Origin: a virus
IMG/VR virus record: IMGVR_UViG_3300028044_000085
Span: 1 to 22,343 of that record
Direction: 5' to 3' (one strand)
DNA: 22,343 nucleotides
Part shown: positions 14,863 to 21,843 of the stretch, in pieces
Layout of the letters: each line of letters opens with the position of its first letter
Numbering within the stretch: position 1 is the stretch's first letter
Program-made: the position numbers and the translations under genes
Notes under the pieces: generated by a model
Told to the model about the DNA's origin: nothing
Databases searched by the model: none
Seen by the model: only the letters and a program-made list of their open reading frames with translations

Positions 14863-15207
14863 ACCGGGATGACGGTGTTGCGCCAGAAGGTGCGGTTGGC
14901 TTCCTGGTCGTTGGAGAAGGTGTTGTCGCCGGGGATGCGTCACCGCAGAGCGGTGCTCCGCACCGACGCAGCATGGGGGGAACGCCGAGGGCTAATGCGA
15001 TTTCGCGGGCGGCGGCGTGTTTGGTGTTGACGAAGTCGAGTTCGGCGGGGGTCAGCGACAGCGGTTTCCAGTCGAGGCCGCCTTCGAGAAGGAGAGGACG
15101 GCCGGCTTACTCCGTTAATGGTCATGCTTCGCATGAACGCACCCTGGAAGCCTTCCTGGAGTTCGTTCTTCAGGCGCTCGAATTGTTCAGGGCTGAGGCG
15201 GCCTTAT
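14863..15207 (-). pseudogene. Decayed duplicate of the central portal coding region
   Basis: On the minus strand this stretch matches the portal gene at about 17645-17940, nearly base for base over long blocks. It covers portal residues about 240-335 (from RLSPEQFERLKNELQEGFQ to TFWRNTVI). Two indels break the frame. One (around 14948-14970) inserts sequence with the hairpin CGGTGC-TCC-GCACCG. The other (15104-15142) inserts sequence with TCATGC-TTC-GCATGA. Just beyond its end is a third hairpin of the same form, CGATGC-TCC-GCATCG (14848-14862). The fragment begins 4 bp after the immunity gene at 15214, so it looks like the portal part of a further displaced portal-toxin copy. Confidence 0.9.
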
Positions 15208-15213
15208 GAATTA

Positions 15214-15456
15214 CTACTCCATAAACTGCGGTGGCAACTCAACTCCATTTGAACGAACGGTTGCTATTCCGCCACAGTAAATGATCAAACTGTCCTCAAT
15301 GCACTCCAATTCAATAACCTCGGAATCTGGCTGTTGCTCGATATAAACCTCAACAACTGATCCGGGCACAACGTCAAAAATGTGTGCCATCGGCTCCAGA
15401 ATTAGGCTTAATGTGTTTTCACGCGAGTTCTTAACCAGAAACGAATTCGTTTTCAT
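15214..15456 (-). CDS. Candidate orphan immunity protein C
   Basis: The 80-residue acidic protein (MKTNSFLVKNSRENTLSLIL...) starts with an ATG that overlaps the TGA of the toxin remnant at 15453 (ATGA), the coupling expected of a toxin/immunity pair. It is predicted mostly beta (EPMAHIFDVVPGSVVEVYIE, then VIELECIEDSLIIYCGG). Small proteins of this style, with an N-terminal FxVxNxSxxTLxLxLEP, occur beside contact-toxin modules, but I cannot assign a Pfam family. GC content is clearly lower than in the GTA genes, consistent with recent arrival. Its partner toxin is now only a C-terminal remnant, so it may protect against siblings carrying the full toxin. Confidence 0.75.
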   Translation of the reverse strand: MKTNSFLVKNSRENTLSLILEPMAHIFDVVPGSVVEVYIEQQPDSEVIELECIEDSLIIYCGGIATVRSNGVELPPQFME

Positions 15457-15605
15457 TTGCTCAACTCCAAAAATCTCTTCAAGAACTGCAACCTCGCTGC
15501 TGCTGCTTGATTGGCTGGATTTCTCACCAATTCATTAGCGTAAAGATTCCGCCATTGCTCGGCCAGATCTTTTGTGAACCCACCCACCTGCAATTGATCG
15601 ACCTC
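15453..15605 (-). pseudogene. C-terminal remnant of a third toxin module
   Basis: Right after the TAA of immunity gene B, and in the same frame, an open stretch of about 50 codons reads EVDQLQVGGFTKDLAEQW, then RNLYANELVRNPANQ and LQFLKRFLELSK before a TGA. It has no start codon of its own in a likely place and no upstream domain. The helical, conserved-looking sequence, ending in ATGA overlap with a small gene, looks like the tail of a toxin whose front was lost when module B replaced it. It is too short to name a toxin class. Confidence 0.65.
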
Positions 15606-15866
15606 TTATCCTAGACGCGCGGCTAACTGAGCTTCTTGCTCAGCACTTAACGGCTGCCCCATAAAAAGCTCAGCAATTTCTTTGTCTGCTCCTTTTGGTA
15701 GCGCACTCGACAATCGTGAATACACGTCTAAGTCGATTTGTCCCCATTCATAGAGACCAGCCAAATATCCTTGCCAAACGTGGATAACGGTTGCCTTGTC
15801 AGAACTCCATGCAAGCTGCTTAGCGACGCGATCTGCTAGCTCTTGCTCCGTGGGCTTTGAAGTCAT
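15606..15866 (-). CDS. Candidate immunity protein B
   Basis: The 86-residue helical protein (MTSKPTEQELADRVAKQLAW...) begins 2 bases after the TAG of toxin module B. A perfect AGGAGG ribosome site is embedded in the last codons of the toxin (CCTAGGAGGAAATAG), 8 bases before the ATG, so synthesis is tightly linked to the toxin gene. The protein is acidic, has no signal peptide and no membrane segment, as expected for a cytoplasmic inhibitor of a nuclease. I do not recognise the family. The role rests on position and size. Confidence 0.78.
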   Translation of the reverse strand: MTSKPTEQELADRVAKQLAWSSDKATVIHVWQGYLAGLYEWGQIDLDVYSRLSSALPKGADKEIAELFMGQPLSAEQEAQLAARLG

Positions 15867-15868
15867 AA

Positions 15869-16603
15869 CTATTTCCTCCTAGGTGCGGAAACACTGCCTG
15901 CGGGTGTTAGAATGGTGATGCTTTCAATTTTTGAACCAAGTCTGTTATCAGTTCCGTAGGCGCGCACTATCGCGCGATCTGCAGCATCTGTCGTCATTCC
16001 TACTTGACTTCGCGCATCGACGATAATGTGGCCTGATTGACCGCGTCCATCCATGATGCGACTAGAAATAGCAGATGACAAACCATCATTGTCTGTCTTT
16101 TGGATGCCGGAAACGGTCTTTAGTTCATGCAGTTGCCCATTAATTTTGAAATCGGGGGTCCTGCCTTCACCGGTCGGCACGATCTCGATGTCGTTTCCCA
16201 GGTCGCGCATTTCATTTGCGAATGCTTTCTCCGCCGGTGTCAACTTGTCAACATTGCCAGTGATTTTACCGCTGCCAGGCTTCTTGGAAAGGAAGTCGGG
16301 TTTTGGAGCAACAGGTTTGACTGTCGGCGGCGTAGCAGCCGTTGCCGGAGCAGGAGGCTTGGGTGGTTGAGGGGGGCGGGGGCGGTAGGCGATGGGCGTT
16401 AGGCCGCTGCCGCCACCAGGGCCGGAGGTGAATTGGCCGTTTGAGGGGTCGTGGTTGGGGTTGAATTTTGTGAGGGGTTTGGGGCCGTAGCCGGCGGCGG
16501 AGCGCTTTTCGTCGTCGGTGAGGAAGGATGCTTTTTCGAGGCGGGTCCAGAGGGCTTCGCGTTCGGGGGATAGGGCTTCGATCTGGTCGGGGCCGCGTTT
16601 CAC
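15869..16603 (-). CDS. Orphan portal-tail / PD-(D/E)XK nuclease toxin module B
   Basis: The 244-residue product starts at GTG 16603, overlapping the stop of immunity gene A (GTGA). Residues 5-40 (DQIEALSPEREALWTRLEK and onward to AAGYG) copy the end of the portal (portal residues 364-397). Next come FNPNHDPSNGQFTSGPGGG, a Pro-rich linker (70-105) and a C-terminal domain from about 118. That domain has TPDF, then HELKTVSG: Pro150-Asp151, eight residues, Glu160-x-Lys162. This is a textbook PD-(D/E)XK nuclease site. Similar domains end CdiA-type contact toxins that cut tRNA or DNA. The exact substrate cannot be told here. Without the rest of the portal it is an orphan module that could be expressed after recombination onto the portal or by translational coupling. 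Confidence 0.85.
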   Translation of the reverse strand: MKRGPDQIEALSPEREALWTRLEKASFLTDDEKRSAAGYGPKPLTKFNPNHDPSNGQFTSGPGGGSGLTPIAYRPRPPQPPKPPAPATAATPPTVKPVAPKPDFLSKKPGSGKITGNVDKLTPAEKAFANEMRDLGNDIEIVPTGEGRTPDFKINGQLHELKTVSGIQKTDNDGLSSAISSRIMDGRGQSGHIIVDARSQVGMTTDAADRAIVRAYGTDNRLGSKIESITILTPAGSVSAPRRK

Positions 16604-16989
16604 TCGACCTTTACGAACGTCGGGAATTTGGGGTTTGGGCGAGCAAACCAGACGCCGCCGACCTGGACGAATGGATCATCTGGCATGGTGAGCCATTCCG
16701 CAATGATTGCTTCTGTCATCGCATTTTTTTCCGCACCATATTGCTTCTGCCCAATCCAATCGTAGCCCGAACCAGGTCCACCGCGCACGGGAATTGCACC
16801 TGCATCGAGCAGCGCATGGATAGAGTGGCGAATAAAATCGACAAGACTGGAACCGGACAGATGATATTCATTTCGACCAGCAGGCACAATCTGCCAAAGC
16901 CCGACCGCATCGCGATGGAGCTCACCTGGAAATGAAGCAATATACTCGTCCATAGTTGTGCCTTCGTCATTTACTAGTACTTTATTCAT
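16600..16989 (-). CDS. Candidate immunity protein A
   Basis: The 129-residue protein starts at ATG 16989, overlapping the TGA of the portal-toxin gene by four bases (ATGA), with AAGGTG about 10 bases upstream inside the toxin end. The sequence is MDEYIASFPGELHRDAVGLW, then IVPAGRNEYHLSGSSL and ALLDAGAIPVRGGPGSGYDW, ending VWFARPNPKFPTFVKVE. It looks like a soluble mixed alpha/beta protein with many aromatic residues. I do not know a family name with confidence. The strict coupling to a variable toxin-like tip is the main argument for immunity. Base composition is more AT-rich than the portal core. Confidence 0.78.
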   Translation of the reverse strand: MNKVLVNDEGTTMDEYIASFPGELHRDAVGLWQIVPAGRNEYHLSGSSLVDFIRHSIHALLDAGAIPVRGGPGSGYDWIGQKQYGAEKNAMTEAIIAEWLTMPDDPFVQVGGVWFARPNPKFPTFVKVE

Positions 16990-18656
16990 TTTCTGTGCAC
17001 CTTAAAATTATCTTTAATTCCTGAAGCGCCATTCTTCATCACCTCGATTGTCGGTCCGTAAGCCAGGCTATTTCTAAGACCAAAGATCGTCCCATCTTTT
17101 CTGGAGAACCACTTTCCGCCGTACGAAACAGGCGCATCGACCTCTTGTGCACCATTAAGCAGATCCCCCAGAAGTTGGTCAAAATCAGCCGACGCGACTT
17201 CTCGAATCCGAGAGTTTGCCCCACGCTCACCGATATACCGGCCTTCAGGCTTTAGGATGTCTTCAAGCGTTTTGGGAGGGGTGTCGGCCACAGGAACAAG
17301 GTTGGGATTGTTCCAGGTGGGCCACTCAGAGGGGTCGGCTTGTGGGGACTCGCCGCCGCCGTCGCCGCTTGTCCATTGGCCTTGGTCGTCGCGGGGTTGG
17401 TCAGGGCTGTATTTTGGGCGGATTGGTGGGCTAAACTTTAGCTGGTCGCCACCTCGAGCATGTCCATAGCCTGCAGCTTGGCGCTTTTCGTTGGGGGTCA
17501 GAAATGAGGTCTTTTCCAGACGAGTCCAGAGGGCTTCGCGTTCGGGGGCGAGGGCTTCCACTTGATCGAGGTCTGGCTTTAGGCAGAGACCGCCACCGAA
17601 TGCAGCGCCGAGCCAATTTGAGATTGCTGCTGCTGATCTCGTGGCGAGCGGGATGACGGTGTTGCGCCAGAAGGTGCGGTTGGCTTCCTGATAGTTGGAG
17701 AAGGTGTTGTCGCCGGGGATGCCGAGCAGCATCGGGGGGACGCCGAGGGCGAGCGCGATCTCGCGGGCGGCGGCGTGTTTGGCGTTGACGAAGTCGAGTT
17801 CGGCCGGGGTGAGCGAGAGCGGTTTCCAGTCGAGGCCGCCTTCGAGCAGGAGGGGGCGGCCGGCGTTTTTCGCGCCTTGGAAGCCTTCCTGGAGTTCGTT
17901 TTTCAGGCGCTCGAATTGTTCCGGGCTAAGGCGGCCTTCGCGGGCGGCGTAGACGAGGGCGCCGGAGGGGCGGGCGGCGTTATCCAGCAGGGCCTTGTTC
18001 CACTTGGAGGCCTGGTTGTGGATGTCGATGGCGACGGCTGCGGCTTCGATGGGGGACATGCCGTAGTGGTCGTCCAAGGGGTGGAACAGGCGCATGTGGA
18101 GGATGGGGCGGACGCCGGGGACGACGTCTGCGCTGAAGCGGACGGAGCCGCCGGCGGCCGTGTACTCATAGCCCTCGGGCCAGCCGGACAGGCCGGGGAT
18201 GACCGTCATGCGGTCGGGGCGCAGCGCATAGAGTTCGCGCAATTCGCCGTTCAGGGCGACGGCCTCGACGTAGCTGTTGCCGGAGACGAGGAGGTAGCCG
18301 ATGAAGCTTTCGAGAAAGTCGGTGCCGGTCTGGTGGGGGCTGGGGCTGGCGAGCAGGGACAGGAGCGGGTGGTCTTCGAGCTCGTTTGCGCCCTCGTAGA
18401 GCAGCAGGGGGACTGAGGCTGCGGCTTCGGAGATCATGCGGACGCAGCGGTAACAGATCGCGTTTTGCATGAAGCCTTCACGCGAGAAGGCTGCGTAGTC
18501 GCGGCCCGACCAGACGGGTGCGCCGAGGCTCTCGTAGGCGATCAGCGGGCCGGTGCGGGTGGCTTTTTGTTGCGCGGGGCGTGTGAGGGCGTGGGCCCAG
18601 GCGGGGATTTGCGCGCGGGTTGGCAGCAGGCGCGCCAAGGCGTCCGGGATGTTCAT
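16986..18656 (-). CDS. GTA portal protein with C-terminal toxin-like domain (RcGTA gp3-like fusion)
   Basis: Residues 1-400 are an HK97-type portal: FSREGFMQNAICYRCVRMIS (58-77), SGNSYVEA (125-132), HPLDDHYGMSPIEAA (192-206), KWNKALLDNAARPSG and LGVPPMLLGIPGDNTFSNY (304-321). RcGTA portal ends near here, about 400 residues. This protein goes on to 556. After AAGYGHA comes a linker with YSPDQPRDDQGQWTSGDGGG (416-435) and a compact domain (about 465-556) with RYIGERGANSRI, SYGGKWFSRKDGTIFGLRN, GPTIEV and a final KDNFKVHRK. This is the style of polymorphic toxin tips, and the closing K-x-H is reminiscent of small RNase folds, but I cannot name the family. Portal C-termini face the capsid interior, so the domain could be packaged in the particle. 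The stop overlaps candidate immunity gene A. Confidence 0.93.
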   Translation of the reverse strand: MNIPDALARLLPTRAQIPAWAHALTRPAQQKATRTGPLIAYESLGAPVWSGRDYAAFSREGFMQNAICYRCVRMISEAAASVPLLLYEGANELEDHPLLSLLASPSPHQTGTDFLESFIGYLLVSGNSYVEAVALNGELRELYALRPDRMTVIPGLSGWPEGYEYTAAGGSVRFSADVVPGVRPILHMRLFHPLDDHYGMSPIEAAAVAIDIHNQASKWNKALLDNAARPSGALVYAAREGRLSPEQFERLKNELQEGFQGAKNAGRPLLLEGGLDWKPLSLTPAELDFVNAKHAAAREIALALGVPPMLLGIPGDNTFSNYQEANRTFWRNTVIPLATRSAAAISNWLGAAFGGGLCLKPDLDQVEALAPEREALWTRLEKTSFLTPNEKRQAAGYGHARGGDQLKFSPPIRPKYSPDQPRDDQGQWTSGDGGGESPQADPSEWPTWNNPNLVPVADTPPKTLEDILKPEGRYIGERGANSRIREVASADFDQLLGDLLNGAQEVDAPVSYGGKWFSRKDGTIFGLRNSLAYGPTIEVMKNGASGIKDNFKVHRK

Positions 18657-18682
18657 GACGGGTGTTCCTGATGGATACGAGA

Positions 18683-18766
18683 TGACCGCTTACGCGGTCA
18701 GCCGTCTCGTGACGGCGGCACGCCGGAGGAGCGCAGCTCCCCGGACCCCTCAGTTTTTTGTTCGTG
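18683..18766. repeat. Hairpin cluster, double-hairpin element copy W
   Basis: TGACCGC-TTAC-GCGGTCA (18683-18700) and GCCGTC-TCGT-GACGGC (18701-18716) lie in tandem. They are followed by GGAGC-GCA-GCTCC (near 18727-18742), CCGGACCCCTCAG and TTTTTTGT, matching the end of copy V almost exactly (GCTCCC-GAACCCTCAG-TTTT). The cluster occupies the 110-bp gap between large terminase and portal. The T-run again faces the plus strand. Confidence 0.75.
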
Positions 18767-20098
18767 TCAGAGCGATCTGATGGTTGGGTCGCCTTTGGTG
18801 TTGAGGAGGAGGCTGGTGAGGGCCCAGACGAGGGCGTCGAGGCGGTCGGGGGAGCGGCCGGAGGCTAAGCCGTCGGCACCGAAAGCGCACATCTGGTCTT
18901 CGAGTTGGGGGTAGAGGCCAACGTGGGAGACCCGGCCTTCGGCGTAGAGGGCTGCAACTGGTTCGGCGCGCAGCCACTTGCCGCGCGTGGCCCGGACCTT
19001 TTGGACCGCAACGCCGGGGTCGATCTGGCGGAGGACGGAGACGACGAGGTCGCCGCCCTGGTTGATTTCGGCGACGATGCGGTCGGCCTCGAAGTCCTGG
19101 TAGGCGGAGACGGCGGCGCGGGCCCAGATGTGGGGTTCGCGGCCTTGGACGGTGCGGTCTGAGATGACGTAGGCGCGGTTGTCGGGGCCGATGCCGACGA
19201 CCATGATCCCGCAGGCATCCGAGGACGCTGTCGCGGTGACGGGCGGGTCGACGGCGACGACGATGGATTTCAAGTCGGGGCAGGCGTTGACGCGGTGGGC
19301 GTCGATCCAGTCGCGCCGCCACAGGCTGCCAGCGCGCATGTCGATGATTTCGCCGTCGAGTTCCTGGCGGGCCAAGGCGGTATCTTTATAGCGGCGGGTG
19401 ATTTCGCGGATGAAGGCCGGGGCGAGGTTGGCCGCGTTGTCGGTGGTTTTGGACCGCGTCACGACGGTCGAGGGGTCGGCCATGATGGTCTTCAGCAGCG
19501 GCAGCGCTTTGGGCGTCGTCGTGACGACCATTTGCGGGGGATCGCCGAGGCGGAGGCCGAACTGAAGCATGTCCCAGCCGCGTTCGGGTTCGCGCCATTT
19601 GGCGAGTTCGTCGACCCAGGCGGTGTCGAACTGGGGGCCGCGCAGGGACTCGGGGTTGTCGCCACCAAAGACTTGCGCGATGGCGCCGTTGGGCCAGGTG
19701 AGCTGCATTTTGGACGGCTCGAAACGGGGGCGTTCGTCGCCGGAGTGGATGGCGAGGAGACCGGAGATACCTTCGATCATGACGTGGCGGACGTCGCCGA
19801 TGGTTTCGCCGACGAGGGCGATGCGGGCGGAGGGGGCCTGTGTGAACGGGGGGAGGCCGAGCGCTTTGGCGCGAATCCATTCGGCACCAGCGCGGGTTTT
19901 GCCAGCGCCGCGTCCGCCGAGGATGAGCCAGACGCGCCAGTGGTCATCGGCTGATTGCTCCGGGGGGAGTTGATCGTCTCGGGCCCAGATGTGCCAGTCG
20001 GCGGCGAGGAAGGCTAAGTCAGCGGGGGAAAGTTCAGCCAGCGTTTCCGGAAGTGTTCCCCTTGCCCATGATGCGCTCAAGGCGCTGCGCAATGTCAC
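18767..20098 (-). CDS. terL: Large terminase (RcGTA gp2-like)
   Basis: The 443-residue packaging ATPase/nuclease has Walker A GGRGAGKT (residues 61-68), FDTAWVDELAKW with the Walker B/DE pair, a coupling motif VVTTTPKALP, and a C-terminal RNase H-like nuclease with VVAVDPP and RLDALVWALTSLL. In GTAs this motor packages host DNA by headful. GTG 20098 is preferred because GGAG lies 10 bases upstream and the protein length then fits the family. It overlaps the small terminase gene by 65 bp. The frame stays open to GTG 20158, which would overlap by 125 bp and has no ribosome site. Confidence 0.95.
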   Translation of the reverse strand: MTLRSALSASWARGTLPETLAELSPADLAFLAADWHIWARDDQLPPEQSADDHWRVWLILGGRGAGKTRAGAEWIRAKALGLPPFTQAPSARIALVGETIGDVRHVMIEGISGLLAIHSGDERPRFEPSKMQLTWPNGAIAQVFGGDNPESLRGPQFDTAWVDELAKWREPERGWDMLQFGLRLGDPPQMVVTTTPKALPLLKTIMADPSTVVTRSKTTDNAANLAPAFIREITRRYKDTALARQELDGEIIDMRAGSLWRRDWIDAHRVNACPDLKSIVVAVDPPVTATASSDACGIMVVGIGPDNRAYVISDRTVQGREPHIWARAAVSAYQDFEADRIVAEINQGGDLVVSVLRQIDPGVAVQKVRATRGKWLRAEPVAALYAEGRVSHVGLYPQLEDQMCAFGADGLASGRSPDRLDALVWALTSLLLNTKGDPTIRSL

Positions 20099-20669
20099 GG
20101 CGTAGCTGCTCCGCGCTGGCGGGGCTTGTGGCCGCGTTGGCGAAGTCTCCGCTGTCACGGCTGGCGTCAGCTGCGGGAGTTGGAGGGGGGCTGCCGTTAC
20201 GGCCTGAGCGGGCGGGAGAGGTGAGGTCAGCGTTCAGCTCCGTGACGCGTTCGAAGTTGCGGATCAGGCCGGTCAAAGCGCGGGTTTCACGCTCATGGTC
20301 GGCGGACGTGGTCGGTTTTTCGGGGGCGGGTTCGGTCATGAGTTTTTCCATCTGGGTCAGTTTGAGATCGATTGCGTTGTAGAGGCGCAGGATCAGCGCC
20401 GCGCGGGTGGCGCGCGACGAGGCTGCGTGAGATTTGGCAGGGGACGCCACGCCAGTGCCGGGAGCTACTGGAGCTTCAGCTTTAGGACGTGTGCGCTTGG
20501 CGGATAGCGCTGCGGGTTGGGTGCCGCGCAAGGGCCAACCTTCCTGGATGCGCCGCTTGTAGAGCGTCCCCGAGGTCAGTTCGAATTTCGCGCAGATAGC
20601 GGTGATGGAGATTTCGTTGGCGATGTAGGCAGCGCGCACCTGCGCCCAGGTGGCGTCATCAATAGGCAT
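20034..20669 (-). CDS. Small terminase-like DNA recognition protein (RcGTA gp1-like)
   Basis: This 211-residue protein starts at ATG 20669 (MPIDDATWAQVRAAYIANEI), with GAGG just upstream. Residues 9-45 are a helix-turn-helix of the transposase/terminase type (ISITAICAKFELTSGTLYKR and EGWPLRG). A basic, Ala/Pro-rich linker and a helical middle (ALILRLYNAIDLKLTQMEKL) follow, then ERETRALTGLIRNFERVTEL and a C-terminal RRDIAQRLERIMG. It is the first gene of the operon and would form the ring that loads DNA onto the large terminase. In RcGTA gp1 has lost specific cos/pac recognition. Whether that holds here cannot be seen. Confidence 0.88.
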   Translation of the reverse strand: MPIDDATWAQVRAAYIANEISITAICAKFELTSGTLYKRRIQEGWPLRGTQPAALSAKRTRPKAEAPVAPGTGVASPAKSHAASSRATRAALILRLYNAIDLKLTQMEKLMTEPAPEKPTTSADHERETRALTGLIRNFERVTELNADLTSPARSGRNGSPPPTPAADASRDSGDFANAATSPASAEQLRRDIAQRLERIMGKGNTSGNAG

Positions 20670-20841
20670 GAGACCTCGTGTGTGGTGGGGTCGCAAAGTC
20701 GTGAGGGATCGCCTCAACGCTGGCTTGCTGGGTCCGGCGCAACGCCTGTCTGACGACAAGATTTTGGGAGGCGGAGCGAGTAGCCCCCTGGCTCATAGGT
20801 CTTCGCTGCGCAACGCACGGCATGACAACCTGAGTGTTGCC
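20670..20841. promoter_or_regulatory. Upstream region of the GTA operon
   Basis: By position this gap should contain the main GTA promoter, reading leftward. I find no convincing sigma-70 pair, no CtrA-type TTAA-N7-TTAA site and no clear inverted operator. Only the ribosome site next to ATG 20669 is evident. Confidence 0.3.
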
Positions 20842-20940
20842 CCGCTGGGCTCTTGTCATACGTTCCGGGTTATATCTTTTTATACGTCACGAGCGGTTCG
20901 GTGTCAAAGGGTAATTTAGATTTTTGTGATATTTTTCAAT
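20842..20940. repeat. Direct repeat copy 1, upstream of the secreted protein gene
   Basis: This 99-bp AT-rich stretch (CCGCTGGGCTCTTGTCATACG ... TTGTGATATTTTTCAAT, shown in outline) recurs at 21482-21579 in the same orientation with roughly eight differences and one single-base indel by eye. Each copy contains TATATCTTTTTATACGTCA and GAGCGGTTCGG. Both lie upstream of plus-strand genes, so they may be duplicated promoter regions. TTGTGA could serve as a -35 element, but the -10 is not convincing. Confidence 0.85.
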
Positions 20941-21077
20941 ATGTTATGTCTATTTTGGCTGCCAACCTAACAGTATGCATCAGCGGGCGGAGACGGGGAT
21001 AAGTTGGGCGTAGACCCGAGCGATCGGGAAGGCTAGCCTATCGGCGTACGGACGTTCCAACTGGCAAGGAGTTTGGT

Positions 21078-21428
21078 ATGTTTTCGATTATGCGATCAAA
21101 GCGGTTCGTGACCATTTCCATGGCGGCGATTTTGTCCGTGCTGATTTGTTCGCTGCCAGCGGCGGCCAGCGAGGAAACTCCGGTCAGCAGCAAGGTGTTT
21201 CTGGTGCCCAAATCCACCAACGTTTACGTCACACTTTCGGGCCGAGGCGCTTTGGATTTGTACAACGCCATGACAGCGAAAGCCCGCAACGATGCTTGCC
21301 GGGAAGGCCGCAAAATCAAATGGAGCGGGAACCTTTATTGCTCACTGGCGAAAGATGGCAAGTCCGCCGATTGTAGTTTCGGGTTGAACCATAAGACGGG
21401 AAAATCCTCGCCGGGTCAGCCGTGCTGA
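21078..21428 (+). CDS. Small secreted hypothetical protein
   Basis: The 116-residue protein begins MFSIMRSKRFVTISMAAILS and has a clear signal peptide: basic n-region, hydrophobic core to about residue 28, and LPAAASEE with likely cleavage after AAA-S (about residue 30). The mature part of about 86 residues has cysteines in DACREG, LYCSL, ADCSFG and the C-terminal GQPC, so two disulfides are possible in the periplasm. AAGGAG lies 6-7 bases before the ATG, a strong site. The family is not recognised. It is divergent from the GTA operon and bracketed by two copies of a direct repeat, which suggests duplication or movement of the gene with its upstream region. Confidence 0.85.
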   Translation: MFSIMRSKRFVTISMAAILSVLICSLPAAASEETPVSSKVFLVPKSTNVYVTLSGRGALDLYNAMTAKARNDACREGRKIKWSGNLYCSLAKDGKSADCSFGLNHKTGKSSPGQPC

Positions 21429-21481
21429 CAGTTTGACCGGGCCGCCTCGCTCCGCTCTCTCAACAGGAGTTTGGGAGAGTT

Positions 21482-21579
21482 CCGCTGGGCTCTTGTCATA
21501 CGTACCGGGCCATATCTTTTTATACGTCAGGAGCGGTTCGGCGTCAAAGGGTCATCTTGATTTTGTGATATTTTTCAAT
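21482..21579. repeat. Direct repeat copy 2
   Basis: This copy matches 20842-20940 at an offset of 640 bp. It ends in TTGTGATATTTTTCAAT, followed by TATTTATATG, which gives a passable -35/-10 pair (TTGTGA, 17 bases, TATGTT). The next gene begins 264 bp downstream. From 21580 to 21843 I see no gene with good support. Confidence 0.85.
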
Positions 21580-21843
21580 TATTTATATGTTTTTATCGGG
21601 TAACCGTCCCGTATGCGGCAGACGCGACGGAAAGGCCCAACGATTGCCGCAATATCACGTTTAATTGGAGGCCCGGCGTTGGATCGAGATGCCGGTTTGC
21701 AATGCGACCGGACCAAGAAAGGCAAGACATGACCCGCAGATAGCAGCTCGCGCTCCTTGCGATTTGAACCAGCTCACGTGCGTTCGCGTGCGCGGCTGCC
21801 CGGCAATTGGGCCGGAATTCAAATCTGCGGAGGAACGAGTGTC

